A DNA stretch of 64,000 bases from Microbacterium sediminis (GTDB lineage: Bacteria; Actinomycetota; Actinomycetes; Actinomycetales; Microbacteriaceae), in the NCBI RefSeq assembly GCF_004564075.1, contig NZ_CP038256.1:1612001-1676000 (forward strand). The letters run 5' to 3'. Positions 27,675 to 37,345 of this stretch are shown here, piece after piece. How positions within the stretch are numbered: position 1 is the stretch's first letter; the number at the start of each line of letters is the position of its first letter. The notes beneath the pieces were generated by a model. The model saw only the letters and a list, made by a program, of their open reading frames with translations, made no database searches and was not told the origin of the DNA. Both the position numbers and the translations under genes were made by a program.

Positions 27675-28544
27675 TCACGAGACCAGCTGCTCCACGAACA
27701 CGTGCGGGGTGAATCCGGTGAGGTCGCCGATGCCCTCGCCCTGGCCGAGGAGCTTGACGGGGATCCCCGTGCGCTCCTGCACGCTGAGCACGAATCCGCC
27801 CTTCGCGGAGCCGTCGAGCTTGGTGATCACGAGGCCCGTCACGCCGGCGTGCTGCAGGAACGCCTCGGCCTGCTTGACGCCGTTCTGGCCCGTGGTGGCG
27901 TCGAGCACGAGCAGCACCTCGCTGATCGGCGCCTGCTTCTCGATCACGCGGCGGATCTTCGTGAGCTCGTCCATGAGCCCGCCCTTGGTGTGCAGGCGCC
28001 CAGCCGTGTCGACGAGCACGATCTCGGTGCCGGTCTCCTTCGCGTAGCTGATCGTCTGGAACGCCACCGAGGCCGGGTCCTGGCCCTCGTGCTGCGGCCG
28101 CACGATCGCCGCTCCCCCGCGCTCCGCCCACGTGGCGAGCTGATCGACGGCGGCGGCGCGGAACGTGTCGGCCGCGCCGACCACGATCGAGCGCCCGTAG
28201 CGGCGCAGGAAGTGGGCGAACTTGCCGATCGTCGTGGTCTTGCCCACGCCGTTGACGCCCACGACGAGCACGACGGCCGGGCGCTCGGTGAGCTTGAGGG
28301 TCGTGTCGAAGCGGGCGAAGCGCTCCTCCAGCGACTCGCGCAGCATGCGCTGCAGGTCGGCGGGGTCGGTGGTGCCGTAGCGGGCGACCTTCTCGCGCAG
28401 GTCCTCGATCACGGCCTCGGTGATGTCGGGCCCGAAATCGGCCGTGATCAGCGCCGTCTCCAGCTCGTCCCACGTGTTCTCGTCGATCTGCGGACGGACG
28501 AACATGCCGCGCAGCGCACGACCCAGGGACCACCGTTCTGCCAT
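27675..28544 (-). CDS. ftsY: Signal recognition particle receptor FtsY
   Basis: 289 residues, the NG GTPase that docks SRP-ribosome complexes at the membrane. N-domain with WDELETALITADFGPDITEA. G-domain: GVNGVGKTTTIGKFAHFLRR (P-loop, about 93-112), DTFRAAAVDQLATWAERGGA, DTAGRLHTKGGLMDELTKI and ITKLDGSAKGGFVLSV, ending GEGIGDLTGFTPHVFVEQLV. It has no acidic A-domain and starts almost directly at the N-domain, as in many actinobacteria; the N-terminus WSLGRALRGMFV may form the membrane-binding helix. TAGGCT six bases upstream suggests a leaderless start. Confidence 0.98.
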   Translation of the reverse strand: MAERWSLGRALRGMFVRPQIDENTWDELETALITADFGPDITEAVIEDLREKVARYGTTDPADLQRMLRESLEERFARFDTTLKLTERPAVVLVVGVNGVGKTTTIGKFAHFLRRYGRSIVVGAADTFRAAAVDQLATWAERGGAAIVRPQHEGQDPASVAFQTISYAKETGTEIVLVDTAGRLHTKGGLMDELTKIRRVIEKQAPISEVLLVLDATTGQNGVKQAEAFLQHAGVTGLVITKLDGSAKGGFVLSVQERTGIPVKLLGQGEGIGDLTGFTPHVFVEQLVS

Positions 28545-28550
28545 GCCACC

Positions 28551-28556
28551 AGCCTA
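28551..28556 (-). promoter_or_regulatory. -10 hexamer TAGGCT of ftsY, leaderless spacing
   Basis: TAGGCT on the minus strand ends six bases before the ftsY ATG. No ribosome-binding site is present between them. Confidence 0.6.
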
Positions 28557-28568
28557 CGTGGCGCGGCC

Positions 28569-29816
28569 TCAGTCGCGGGTGACGCGAACGCCCTTGCCCA
28601 CGACCGTGATGCCCGTGTCGGTCACGACGAAGCCGCGCCGACGATCGGCCTCCGGCTCCACCCCGATCGCCGCGCCCGGCTCGACGACGACGTTCTTGTC
28701 GATGATCGCCCGCCGCACCGTGGCCCCCGCCGCGATCCGCGCGTGGTCGAACACGATCGAGTCGGTCAGCAGGGCGCCCGATTCCACCACCGTGCGCGCG
28801 CCGAGCACGCTGCGCTCGATGTGGGCGCCCGAGATCACCGACCCCAGCGACACGATCGAGTCGATCACGGTGCTCAGGGTGCCGCGGGCGTCGCGGGTGA
28901 ACTTGGCCGGCGGCATGTTGTCCTGGCGGCTGTAGATCGGCCAGGCGTCGTTGTAGAGGTTGAAGATCGGCAGCACCGAGATCAGGTCCTGGTGCGCGTC
29001 GAAGTACGACTCGATCGTTCCCACGTCGCGCCAGTAGTAGCGGTCGCGGGGCGTGCTGCCCGGCACCTCGTTGTCCTTCATGTCGTACACGCCGGCCGTG
29101 CCCCGCTCCACGAAATACGGCACGATGTCGCCGCCCATGTCGTGCTTGGAGTCCTCGTTGCCGCCGTCGGCGAGAACCGCCTCGACCAGGGCCTCGGTGG
29201 TGAAGACGTAGTTGCCCATCGACGCCAGCACCTCGTCGGGCGCGTCCGGCAGCCCGGTGGGATCGCTCGGCTTCTCGAGGAACTCCCGGATCGCGGTCGG
29301 CCGGGCCGGGTCGACGTCGATGACGCCGAACTGGTTGGCGAGCGAGATCGGCTGCCGGATCGCCGCGACCGTGCACTCGGCGCCCGAGGCGATGTGCGCC
29401 TCGATCATCTGCTCGAAGTCCATGCGGTACACGTGATCGGCGCCGACGACGACGATGTAGTCCGGCCGCTCGTCACGCACGAGGTTGAGGTTCTGCAGGA
29501 TCGCGTCGGCCGATCCCAGGTACCAGCGCTTGCCCAGCCGCTGCTGTGCGGGGATCGACGTCACGTAGGAGTTGAGCATGCCGCTCAGCCGCCACAGCGT
29601 CGAGATGTGCCGGTCGAGGCTGTGCGACTTGTACTGGGTGAGGACGACGATCTGACGCAGCCCCGAGTTGATGAGGTTGGACAGGGCGAAGTCGATGAGG
29701 CGGTACTGACCGCCGAACGGGACGGCGGGTTTGGCGCGGTCGAGCGTCAGCGGCATCAGTCGCTTGCCCTCGCCTCCGGCGAGAACCATTCCGAGCACCT
29801 TCTTCGTTGCCGCCAT
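28569..29816 (-). CDS. glgC: Glucose-1-phosphate adenylyltransferase
   Basis: 415 residues. It makes ADP-glucose, the committed step of glycogen synthesis. The nucleotide-binding start is [20 protein letters not shown], then [20 protein letters not shown], the sugar-phosphate motif region [12 protein letters not shown], and [15 protein letters not shown]. The C-terminal left-handed beta-helix with hexapeptide-like turns includes [20 protein letters not shown]. It is divergent from glgA across 176 bases, the common actinobacterial layout. Confidence 0.97.
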   Translation of the reverse strand: MAATKKVLGMVLAGGEGKRLMPLTLDRAKPAVPFGGQYRLIDFALSNLINSGLRQIVVLTQYKSHSLDRHISTLWRLSGMLNSYVTSIPAQQRLGKRWYLGSADAILQNLNLVRDERPDYIVVVGADHVYRMDFEQMIEAHIASGAECTVAAIRQPISLANQFGVIDVDPARPTAIREFLEKPSDPTGLPDAPDEVLASMGNYVFTTEALVEAVLADGGNEDSKHDMGGDIVPYFVERGTAGVYDMKDNEVPGSTPRDRYYWRDVGTIESYFDAHQDLISVLPIFNLYNDAWPIYSRQDNMPPAKFTRDARGTLSTVIDSIVSLGSVISGAHIERSVLGARTVVESGALLTDSIVFDHARIAAGATVRRAIIDKNVVVEPGAAIGVEPEADRRRGFVVTDTGITVVGKGVRVTRD

Positions 29817-29979
29817 CCAGACTCGCGCTCCTCTCGACCTCCCGTGGTCCCGACACTACTGGCGCGGGACGCCGAGCGGGAGGGGGATATTCCGATTCCC
29901 ACATCGATTCGCCCGCGCCCCCGGCATACGTCCGCGCCGCGCGACTCGGAACCGCTGGCCCGGGCGGAACGGGCGCGAG

Positions 29980-29985
29980 TACGGT
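29980..29985 (+). promoter_or_regulatory. -10 hexamer TACGGT of glgA, leaderless spacing
   Basis: TACGGT ends seven bases before the glgA ATG with no Shine-Dalgarno sequence between. The rest of the 176-base glgC/glgA gap shows no clear operator or RNA. Confidence 0.55.
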
Positions 29986-29992
29986 GGGTCTC

Positions 29993-31186
29993 ATGCGCGT
30001 CGATCTGCTCACCCGCGAGTACCCGCCCGAGGTCTACGGGGGCGCGGGCGTCCACGTCGCCGAGCTGGCGAAGGCGCTGCGCGCCCACCCGTCCCGCGAG
30101 GTGCTCGTGCGCTGCTTCGGCGCCGCGCGCGATGAGCCGGGGACCTTCGCCTACGCGGTGCCGTCCGGGCTCTCCGGCGCGAACGGCGCGCTGCAGACGA
30201 TGGGCGTCGACCTGGAGATCGCGCGCGATGCGGCGGGCGCCGACCTGGTGCATTCGCACACCTGGTACGCCAACTTCGCCGGGCATGTCGCCAAGATGCT
30301 GCACGGCATCCCGCACATCGCCACGGCCCACTCGCTCGAGCCGCTGCGGCCATGGAAGGCCGAGCAGCTCGGCGGCGGGTACCGCCTCTCGAGCTGGATC
30401 GAGCGCGACGCGCTGGCCGCGGCCGACGCCGTCGTGGCCGTCAGCGAGGGCATGCGCCGCGACCTGCTGCGCGTGTACCCCGAGCTGGAGCCCGAGCGCG
30501 TCAGGGTGGTCTACAACGGCATCGACCTGACCGACTGGCACCGCGTCGACGACCCCGACACGGTCCGGGCCCTCGGCGCCGATCCGGATCGCCCCTCGGT
30601 CGTGTTCGTCGGCCGCATCACGCGGCAGAAGGGCCTGCCCTATCTGCTGCGGGCGGCGCGACTGCTGCCGCCCGACGTGCAGCTCATCCTCTGCGCGGGC
30701 GCCCCCGACACCCCGGAGATCATGACCGAGGTCGAGGGCCTCGTCGCGCAGCTGCGCGCGGAGCGCTCCGGCGTGGTGTGGATCGATCGGCATCTCCCCC
30801 GGCACGAGCTGTGCGCCCTGCTCTCGGCCGCCACGACGTTCGTGTGCCCGTCGGTCTACGAGCCGCTGGGCATCGTCAACCTGGAGGCCATGGCCTGCGG
30901 CGCGCCGGTGGTGGGCACCGGCACCGGCGGCATCCCCGAGGTCGTCGCCGACGGCGTCACGGGCCTCATCGTGCCGATCGAGCAGGCCGACGACGGCACG
31001 GGCACCCCGACGGACCCGGACCGGTTCGTCGCCGATCTGGCCTCCGCGCTGACCGAGATCGTCGCGGATCCGGACCGGGCGCGGGCCCTGGGCGAGGCGG
31101 GCCGGCAGCGGGCCGAGCGCGAGTTCTCGTGGGCGTCGATCGCCGAGCGCACCCTCGCCCTCTACGACGAGGTGCTGGCCGGCTGA
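29993..31186 (+). CDS. glgA: Glycogen synthase, actinobacterial GT4 type
   Basis: 397 residues, GT-B fold glycosyltransferase of the corynebacterial/mycobacterial glycogen synthase type. N-lobe: LTREYPPEVYGGAGVHVAEL and SHTWYANFAGHVAKMLHGIP. C-lobe: VVFVGRITRQKGLPYLLRAA, then FVCPSVYEPLGIVNLEAMAC with the E-x7-E nucleotide-sugar motif, and GTGTGGIPEVVADGVTGL. In mycobacteria the orthologous group includes GlgM, which makes maltose-1-phosphate from ADP-glucose, so either product is possible. The neighbouring glgC supplies ADP-glucose. Confidence 0.93.
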   Translation: MRVDLLTREYPPEVYGGAGVHVAELAKALRAHPSREVLVRCFGAARDEPGTFAYAVPSGLSGANGALQTMGVDLEIARDAAGADLVHSHTWYANFAGHVAKMLHGIPHIATAHSLEPLRPWKAEQLGGGYRLSSWIERDALAAADAVVAVSEGMRRDLLRVYPELEPERVRVVYNGIDLTDWHRVDDPDTVRALGADPDRPSVVFVGRITRQKGLPYLLRAARLLPPDVQLILCAGAPDTPEIMTEVEGLVAQLRAERSGVVWIDRHLPRHELCALLSAATTFVCPSVYEPLGIVNLEAMACGAPVVGTGTGGIPEVVADGVTGLIVPIEQADDGTGTPTDPDRFVADLASALTEIVADPDRARALGEAGRQRAEREFSWASIAERTLALYDEVLAG

Positions 31187-31199
31187 GGCCGGACTCAGC
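31182..31199. terminator. Hairpin shared by the convergent ends of glgA and the kinase-like gene
   Basis: GCTGAG (31182-31187), loop GCCGGA, CTCAGC (31194-31199) form a six-base-pair stem that contains both stop codons, TGA on each strand. It could act in both directions, but the stem is short and lacks a T-run. Confidence 0.4.
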
Positions 31200-32139
31200 G
31201 CACGCGCAGCGCGCCCGGCTGCACCTCGAACGCGAGGTGGGAGGCGGCGCCCACGACGTCGCCGTCGATCTCGATCTCGCGCGGCTCGCCGAGCTCGACC
31301 GTCAGCGCCCGCACCCGGTGGTGCGAGGTGGACTCGCTGCTCTCGGCGCGCTCCCCGCCGCCGGGGAGCAGGCGCTTGAGGCCGTTGTCCCACAGCATGT
31401 TGCGCATCGTATCCATCCAGCCGCCGATCCCCTCGGCGTCGAGCACGAGGACGTCGAGCTCGCCGTCACTCGGGTCGGCGTCGGGCAGCAGCGTGATGCC
31501 GCCCTGCACCGTGCCGCAGTTGCCCACGAGCAGCGTGTGCGCCGTGGCCGCCGACGGCTCGCCGCCGTCCTCGGAGATGCGCACGTCGATCACCTCGCTG
31601 GCGGAGACCGCGCGCCCCAGCGACTCGACGTAGGCCAGCCACCCGACGCGGCTCTTCAGGTCGTCGTCGGTCTCGGTGATCATGTGCGCGTCGATCCCGA
31701 AGCCCGCCATCACCGCGAACGCGTGGCGCTGCGGGCGCCCGTCGACGTCGAGCTCGATCCAGCCCAGGTCGATCGGCGTGGCGTCGCGGGTGAGCGCCCG
31801 CGCGAAGGCGTCGGGCAGGTCGTTGATCGGCACGCCCAGGTTGCGGGCGAGGAGGTTGCCGGTGCCGAGCGGCGCGATGGCCAGCTCCACATCGGCCGAC
31901 TCCGCGACGCGCTCGGCCACCGCGCGCACCGTGCCGTCGCCGCCCGCCGCGATGACGAGGCGGGCGCCCGCCGCGATCGCCGCGTCGGCCGCGCCGCGGC
32001 CGGGATCGTCCTCGGTGGTCTCGACCCACGTCACCTCGGGCCGATCGTCGACGGTGCCGAGCGTCTGCTCCAGCGCGGTGGTCAGATCGTCGCGGGTCGT
32101 CTTGCTGGGATTCCAGACGATCCCGATGTGCGGCATCAT
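31195..32139 (-). CDS. Diacylglycerol kinase-like lipid kinase
   Basis: 314 residues, DgkB/YegS class. Motifs: IVWNPSKTTRDDLTTAL at the N-terminus, the nucleotide loop VIAAGGDGTVRAVAERVA (about 83-100), LAIAPLGTGNLLARNLGVPI, and the C-terminal LPDADPSDGELDVLVLDAEG and EIDGDVVGAA segments. It phosphorylates a membrane lipid such as diacylglycerol; the exact lipid is not predictable. AAGGAGG lies before the start. Convergent with glgA with eight bases between the stops. Confidence 0.9.
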   Translation of the reverse strand: MMPHIGIVWNPSKTTRDDLTTALEQTLGTVDDRPEVTWVETTEDDPGRGAADAAIAAGARLVIAAGGDGTVRAVAERVAESADVELAIAPLGTGNLLARNLGVPINDLPDAFARALTRDATPIDLGWIELDVDGRPQRHAFAVMAGFGIDAHMITETDDDLKSRVGWLAYVESLGRAVSASEVIDVRISEDGGEPSAATAHTLLVGNCGTVQGGITLLPDADPSDGELDVLVLDAEGIGGWMDTMRNMLWDNGLKRLLPGGGERAESSESTSHHRVRALTVELGEPREIEIDGDVVGAASHLAFEVQPGALRVR

Positions 32140-32201
32140 GGGCGGCCTCCTTCGGCGGACATCCGATGTGCCCCGAGCCTAGTCACGCGCACCGGCCCGC
32201 G

Positions 32202-33353
32202 TCAGCGTCGCGCGGAGGCGGTCACCGTGAACTTGGCGTTGCGATCGATCTGGCGGGTCGGGCCGACGAGCCGCTCGAGCGCGCCGCGGTAGCGCAGGTG
32301 CGAGTTCCACACGCACCACAGCTCGCCGCCCGCGCGCAGCACGCGCGCGGCATCGGCGAACAGGCGCGGCGCGAGCTGCGTGGTCACGGCCGCGTCGGAG
32401 TGGAACGGCGGGTTGAGCAGCACGAGGTCGGCCGAGGCGTCCGGCTGCGCGCCGAGGCCATCGTCGCGCACCACCTCGACGCGGTCGGCCAGGCCGTTGG
32501 CGGCCATCGTGGCGCGCGCGGAGGCGACGGCCGCCCACGAGCGATCCGTGGCGATCACGCGTGCGCCCGGCCGCGTACGGGCGTAGGCGGCAGCGATCAC
32601 GCCCGTGCCGCAGCCGAGGTCGACGGCGTATGCCGCATCGGGCATATCCGCGAGACGGCTCAGCAGGAAGCGCGTCCCGATGTCGACCGTCGCGCCGGCG
32701 AACGCGGCGCCGTGCGCGCACACGGTGAGCCCGAGGTCGTCGTGGCGCTCGCACTTCGGCCACCCGCCGCCGGTGCCGCGCCGCGGGCGCGAGGCCCGCA
32801 GCACGCGCGACTTGCCGACGCCGCGATCGGCCGTGACCTCGGCGAAGTGCCGCGCCAGCACGTCGTTCATCGCCGTGCTCATGTGCTTGACCCGGCCGCC
32901 GGCGATCACGCGCACGTCCGGGTCGGCGTGCTCGGCGATGAGCCCGGCGATCTCGTCGAGCGCGTCGAGCGAACGTGGCAGCTGCAGCAGCACCGTCGTC
33001 GCACCCGCCACCAGCGCCGGCTCGAGGGGGTGCCAGGCCACACCGGGCACGCGCACGGCGTCGGGATCGTCGGCGGCGGGTGCGAGGCCGAGCTCCGCGG
33101 CGTTCCGGCGCGCGGCGCGCTCGCCCGTGAGCACGTCCTGGTGCACGCGCACGCTCGCGCCCGTCGCGGCCAGCGGCAGGGTGATCCCGCCGAACCGGTC
33201 GCCGATGACGACGGCCGCGGATCCGGCGAGGTCGCCCGCCGAGGCCAGGATCAGCCGGTCGCTCGCGTCGGCGGCCACGAGGTCGTGGGCCTCGAGGTCG
33301 GGGCGGCGGCGCAGGTCCGGCGCGTGGGCGTCGAACCAGTCGACCGCGCTCAT
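32202..33353 (-). CDS. RsmC/RlmG-like rRNA guanine-N2 methyltransferase
   Basis: 383 residues made of two methyltransferase-like halves. The N-terminal half (RRRPDLEAHDLVAADASDRL, VHQDVLTGERAARRNAAEL) lacks a cofactor loop, as in RsmC/RlmG. The C-terminal half has the SAM loop AYAVDLGCGTGVIAAAYAR and the catalytic NPPF motif in LVLLNPPFHSDAA. The family methylates a guanine N2 of 16S or 23S rRNA; which one is unclear. The start overlaps the smc stop (ATGA), so it is co-translated with smc. Confidence 0.88.
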   Translation of the reverse strand: MSAVDWFDAHAPDLRRRPDLEAHDLVAADASDRLILASAGDLAGSAAVVIGDRFGGITLPLAATGASVRVHQDVLTGERAARRNAAELGLAPAADDPDAVRVPGVAWHPLEPALVAGATTVLLQLPRSLDALDEIAGLIAEHADPDVRVIAGGRVKHMSTAMNDVLARHFAEVTADRGVGKSRVLRASRPRRGTGGGWPKCERHDDLGLTVCAHGAAFAGATVDIGTRFLLSRLADMPDAAYAVDLGCGTGVIAAAYARTRPGARVIATDRSWAAVASARATMAANGLADRVEVVRDDGLGAQPDASADLVLLNPPFHSDAAVTTQLAPRLFADAARVLRAGGELWCVWNSHLRYRGALERLVGPTRQIDRNAKFTVTASARR

Positions 33354-36300
33354 GCCGTCGCGCGCTCGCTGATGCGCTGCCCGACGACCGCCGAGACGCC
33401 GTCCTGGCGCATCGAGACGCCGTAGAGCGCGTCGGCGATCTCCATCGTCCGCTTCTGGTGGGTGATCACGATGAGCTGGCTGCTCTCGCGCAGCGTCTCG
33501 AACACGCCCAGCAGGCGCCCGAGGTTGGCGTCGTCGAGCGCGGCCTCCACCTCGTCGAGGATGTAGAACGGGCTGGGCCGCGCCTTGAAGATGGCCGTCA
33601 GCAGCGCCACCGCCGCCAGCGACCGCTCGCCGCCCGACAGCAGCGAGAGGCGCTCGATCTTCTTGCCCACCGGGCGCACCGAGACCTCGATGCCGGTCGT
33701 GAGCATGTCGTCGGGGTTGGTGAGCGAGATCGATCCCGTCCCGCCGGGGAACAGGATCGGGAAGACCTCGGCGAACGCCGCCCTCGTGTCCTCGAACGCC
33801 TCGGCGAAGATCACCTGCATGCGCTCGTCGAGGTCGGCGATGATCGTCATCAGGTCCTTGCGGGTCTGCACGAGATCGTCGAGCTGCTCGGTGAGGAACT
33901 TGTGGCGCTGCTCGAGCGCGGCGAACTCCTCCAGCGCCAGCGGGTTCACGCGGCCCAGCTGCGAGAGCTTGCGCTCGGCGTCGCGCAGGCGGCGCTCCTG
34001 CATGCGCCGGTCGTACGGGATCGTCGCCGGCTGCTCCTCGTCCGCCCCGACCTCCGCCGGGGCCGGCTCCTCGGCGATCGGCAGCGCGGCGTCATCGGCC
34101 TCGCGGATCAGCTCGTCCGCCTCGCGCGCCGGCGTGATGTCGGCGAGGTCGCGCGGCACGGGCTGGTCCGGGCCGTACTCGGCGACGAGGACCGCCTCGC
34201 TGAGGCCGAGCTCGCTCGAGACCCGGTCGAGCAGGCTCGACAGGTGCAGCTTCTTCTCGTGGATCTGCAGCTCGAGGCCGTGCACGCTCTCGGTCAGGCC
34301 CGAGAGGCGCTCGCGCAGCTGGGTCTCCTGCTGGCGCAGCCCGCGCAGCTCCTCGCTCATCGCCGAGCGCGCGCTCTCGGCCTCCGCGAGCGCGACCCGG
34401 GCCTCGGCGACGGATCGATCGACGGAGTCCATGAGGTGGGGCAGCTCGGCGGCGACCGACTCGGCGATCTCGCGCTGCCGGCGCCGGATCACCGCGCGCC
34501 GGGCGGCCGCGGCGGCCGCCTCCTTCTCGCGCTCGCGCTGCCGCTCGAGCCCCACGGCGCGGGCCTCGGCCGCCCGCACGCGCTCGCGCAGGGTCTCGAC
34601 CTCCAGCCGCGCCGACATCTCGCCCTCGCGGGCCTTCTCGAGCGCCAGCAGCAGGCCGTCGCGCGCCGACGCGTCGAGCATCGGCCGGGGCTGCTCCAGC
34701 GCCCGCTCCAGCTCCTCGGTCGCCGCGCGCGCCTTGGCCTCGGCCTCCGCGACGGCCGCCTGGGCCTGCGCGAGACCGGCCTCGAGGCGCTCGCACTCGG
34801 CGACCGCGGCCTCGTGCCGCACCGTGACCTTGTTGACGTGCTCGGCGTGCTGGGCCAGCTGCGCGTCGTGCTGGCGCAGCTCGTGCAGCGCCTCCTTGGC
34901 GCGGGCGCGGGCGGCCTGCAGGCGCTCGGTGGCATCGCGGCGCTGGGCGCCGAGATCGTCGACGAGCACCCGCACCTCGGCGAGACGCTCGGCCGCCGCG
35001 TCGTGCTCGGCCTGCAGCTCCAGGCGCGAGCGGCCCTCGCCGGATCCCGCGCGCAGCGTGTGCTCGGTGAGCACCTCGCCCGCGCGCGTCACCACGGTGA
35101 TCGGCCCGCCCGGTCCGGCCGCCGCGAGCGCCGGAGCTGCCTCGAGGGCCGCATCGAGATCGTCGGCGACGGCGACGAAGGCGAGGATCCCCAGGATGCC
35201 GTCGGGCGCGGTGACCACGTCGCGGGCGGGCGTGATCCCGGGTACCGGCGGGACGTCCGCGGCGGCGGCTCGCCCCTCGGCGATGACGATGTCGACCACG
35301 CCCACGTCGTTGGCGCGCGCGGCGACGGCCCGGGCGTCCTCGCGCGTCTCCACGAGCACGCCCTCGGCCAGCGGGCCGAGCACCGCGGCGATCGCGGCCT
35401 CGTAGCCCGCCTTGACGCTCACGGCATCGCCGACGAGGCCGCGGATGCCGTCGCCGCCGCGCGCGATGAGCTCCGCCGCGCCGTTCTGCACGTCGAGGGC
35501 GCTGCGCAGCGCCGCCGTCTTGGCGGTGAGCGCATCGCCCTCGCGCTCGGCGGCGCGGTGCTGCTCGCGGATGCGCTCCAGCTCGGCTTCGGCCTCGGCC
35601 GCCGCCTGCTGCGCGTCCTCGTACGCGGCCTGGAACTCCGCCGCGGTGCCGGTGGTCTGCTCGAGGGTCTCGAGCGCGTCGAACGCCTCGGCCGCCTCGA
35701 CGCGGCGCGCGTGGGCGGCGTCGAGGGCGCGCTGCTGGCGTTCGACCGCGGTGCGCACGGCGACGAGCGCCGACTCCGCCGCCTCGGCCGAGCCGCGCAG
35801 CGCGGTGATGCGCATGTCGTGCTCCGAGACGAGCGCGCTCTGCTCGGCGATGTCGGCGTCGAGCGCGTCCAGCTCCGCTCGCGCCGTGACCACCTCGCGC
35901 GAGGCCCGCTGCACGGCGTCCTGCGCCGCGCCGAGCCCGTCCGCGATCTCGGTGATCTCGGCGCGCGCCTCGTCGATCGCCGCCTGCGTCACCGTCTGCG
36001 CGGTGGCCTGCTCGTCCTCGTCGGTGCCCAGCAGCGCGAGCCGCTGATTGGCCAGGGTGAAGAGCCCGCGCAGCCGCTCCTGCACCTGCTCGAGCCCGAA
36101 CGCCACCCGCCGGGCCTCGTCCACGGCCTCCGCGTTCTGCTGCGCCTCGATCGCCGCGATCCGGGCCTTGATGCCGTCGGCCTCGTCCTGCAGCACGAGG
36201 CGCTCGGTGTGCCGCTCCTGCTCGCTGCGCGCGTGATCGGCCAGCGCCGACCGCAGCTGCACCACGTCGTCGGCGAGCAGGCGGGCCTTCGCGTCGCGCA

Positions 36301-36964
36301 CGACGGCGGCGATGGTCTGCGCCTCGCGGGCGATCTCCGCCTGCCGTCCGAGCGGCTTGAGCTGGCGACGGATCTCCCCCGCCAGATCGCTCAGCCGCGT
36401 GAGGTTCTGCTCCATCGCCTCGAGCTTGCGGAGGGTCTTCTCCTTGCGCCGCCGGTGCTTGAGGATGCCCGCGGCCTCCTCGATGAACCCGCGGCGGTCC
36501 TCCGGCGTGGCCTGCAGCACGGCGTCGAGGCGCCCCTGGCCGACGATCACGTGCATCTCGCGGCCCAGGCCCGAGTCGCTCAGCAGCTCCTGCACGTCGA
36601 GGAGGCGGCACGATTCGCCGTTGATCGCGTACTCGCTCTGGCCGTTGCGGAACAGCGTGCGGCTGATCGTCACCTCGCTGTACTCGATCGGCAGCGCCCC
36701 GTCGGAGTTGTCGATCGTCAGCTGCACCTCGGCGCGCCCGAGCGGCCCGCGCGTGGCGGTGCCGGCGAAGATGACGTCCTCCATCTTGCCGCCGCGCAGC
36801 GTCTTGGCGCCCTGCTCGCCCATGACCCAGGCGAGCGCGTCCACGACGTTCGACTTGCCCGATCCGTTCGGTCCGACGATCGCGGTGACGCCCGGCTCCA
36901 GCACGAAGGTGGTCGGCTGCGCGAACGACTTGAATCCCTTGAGCGTCAAGCTCTTCAGGTGCAT
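33350..36964 (-). CDS. smc: Chromosome segregation protein SMC
   Basis: 1204 residues, full length for bacterial SMC. N-terminal Walker A GPNGSGKSN at 31-39, followed by ALAWVMGEQGAKTLRGGKME and GRLDAVLQATPEDRRGFIEE. Two long Ala/Glu/Arg-rich coiled coils surround a hinge (about 500-680, with IRGLVGDAVSVKAGYEAAIA). The C-terminal head carries the signature LLSGGERSLAAVALL and Walker B FYILDEVEAALDDAN. A Glu/Pro-rich insert (EEPAPAEVGADEEQPA) lies in the descending coil. SMC loads near origins through ParB and organises the chromosome. GGAGGGGG lies before the ATG. In many relatives mutM or rnc is just upstream; here 7.6 kb of other genes intervene. Confidence 0.98.
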   Translation of the reverse strand: MHLKSLTLKGFKSFAQPTTFVLEPGVTAIVGPNGSGKSNVVDALAWVMGEQGAKTLRGGKMEDVIFAGTATRGPLGRAEVQLTIDNSDGALPIEYSEVTISRTLFRNGQSEYAINGESCRLLDVQELLSDSGLGREMHVIVGQGRLDAVLQATPEDRRGFIEEAAGILKHRRRKEKTLRKLEAMEQNLTRLSDLAGEIRRQLKPLGRQAEIAREAQTIAAVVRDAKARLLADDVVQLRSALADHARSEQERHTERLVLQDEADGIKARIAAIEAQQNAEAVDEARRVAFGLEQVQERLRGLFTLANQRLALLGTDEDEQATAQTVTQAAIDEARAEITEIADGLGAAQDAVQRASREVVTARAELDALDADIAEQSALVSEHDMRITALRGSAEAAESALVAVRTAVERQQRALDAAHARRVEAAEAFDALETLEQTTGTAAEFQAAYEDAQQAAAEAEAELERIREQHRAAEREGDALTAKTAALRSALDVQNGAAELIARGGDGIRGLVGDAVSVKAGYEAAIAAVLGPLAEGVLVETREDARAVAARANDVGVVDIVIAEGRAAAADVPPVPGITPARDVVTAPDGILGILAFVAVADDLDAALEAAPALAAAGPGGPITVVTRAGEVLTEHTLRAGSGEGRSRLELQAEHDAAAERLAEVRVLVDDLGAQRRDATERLQAARARAKEALHELRQHDAQLAQHAEHVNKVTVRHEAAVAECERLEAGLAQAQAAVAEAEAKARAATEELERALEQPRPMLDASARDGLLLALEKAREGEMSARLEVETLRERVRAAEARAVGLERQREREKEAAAAAARRAVIRRRQREIAESVAAELPHLMDSVDRSVAEARVALAEAESARSAMSEELRGLRQQETQLRERLSGLTESVHGLELQIHEKKLHLSSLLDRVSSELGLSEAVLVAEYGPDQPVPRDLADITPAREADELIREADDAALPIAEEPAPAEVGADEEQPATIPYDRRMQERRLRDAERKLSQLGRVNPLALEEFAALEQRHKFLTEQLDDLVQTRKDLMTIIADLDERMQVIFAEAFEDTRAAFAEVFPILFPGGTGSISLTNPDDMLTTGIEVSVRPVGKKIERLSLLSGGERSLAAVALLTAIFKARPSPFYILDEVEAALDDANLGRLLGVFETLRESSQLIVITHQKRTMEIADALYGVSMRQDGVSAVVGQRISERATA

Positions 36965-37104
36965 TCGCGACCCCCTCCCGAAGTAATCGATCAACGGTAC
37001 CCGACACACCGCTCGCGGCCCGCCGTTCCGCGCCGCAAGCGACCGGATCGGCGGCGATCGAGCCGCGCGACACGCCCGGACACGCCGCGAATCTGGGTAA
37101 ATCC

Positions 37105-37134
37105 TTGACGCCCGCCGCCGCGTTCCCCTAGCGT
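37105..37134 (+). promoter_or_regulatory. Sigma-70-type promoter of the 35-residue peptide gene
   Basis: TTGACG (37105-37110), an 18-base spacer, then TAGCGT (37129-37134). It is among the best -35/-10 pairs seen in the window. Transcription would start near 37141, giving a leader of about 43 bases before the ATG. Confidence 0.65.
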
Positions 37135-37183
37135 GACCTGTGATTGCGCGCAGCCGCGTGCAACGGCACGAGAGGAGATCGCG

Positions 37184-37291
37184 ATGATGATCACGACGAA
37201 GCACACCACCACCGGTGCCGTCGACGCCGCGCTCCTCGGGGCCGGGAATCCGGATCACATCCTCGGGTTCCTCCGCGGTCGACGCGGCTGA
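37184..37291 (+). CDS. 35-residue threonine-rich peptide, possible leader peptide or small protein
   Basis: A short gene with AGGAG six bases before the ATG at 37184. The peptide starts MMITTKHTTTGAVDA, with five threonines in residues 4-10, continues with LLGAGNPDHILGFL and ends in a basic RGRRG. It has its own strong promoter and is followed 54 bases later by a perfect 8-bp hairpin. Expression signals are better than for most full-size genes here. Possible readings are an attenuation leader, a small membrane-active or secreted peptide, or a modified-peptide precursor. No homology is recognised, so it rests on position and signals only. Confidence 0.55.
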   Translation: MMITTKHTTTGAVDAALLGAGNPDHILGFLRGRRG

Positions 37292-37345
37292 CGCCCTCCC
37301 GCACCACGCGCATCGCTCCGACCCTCGGGTCGCCGGGCTTCTGAT

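Noticed and set aside
37184..37291. thrL-type threonine attenuator
   Set aside because: The Thr cluster is suggestive, but no threonine or isoleucine gene follows and no alternative anti-terminator stem is obvious; kept only as one option for the peptide gene.
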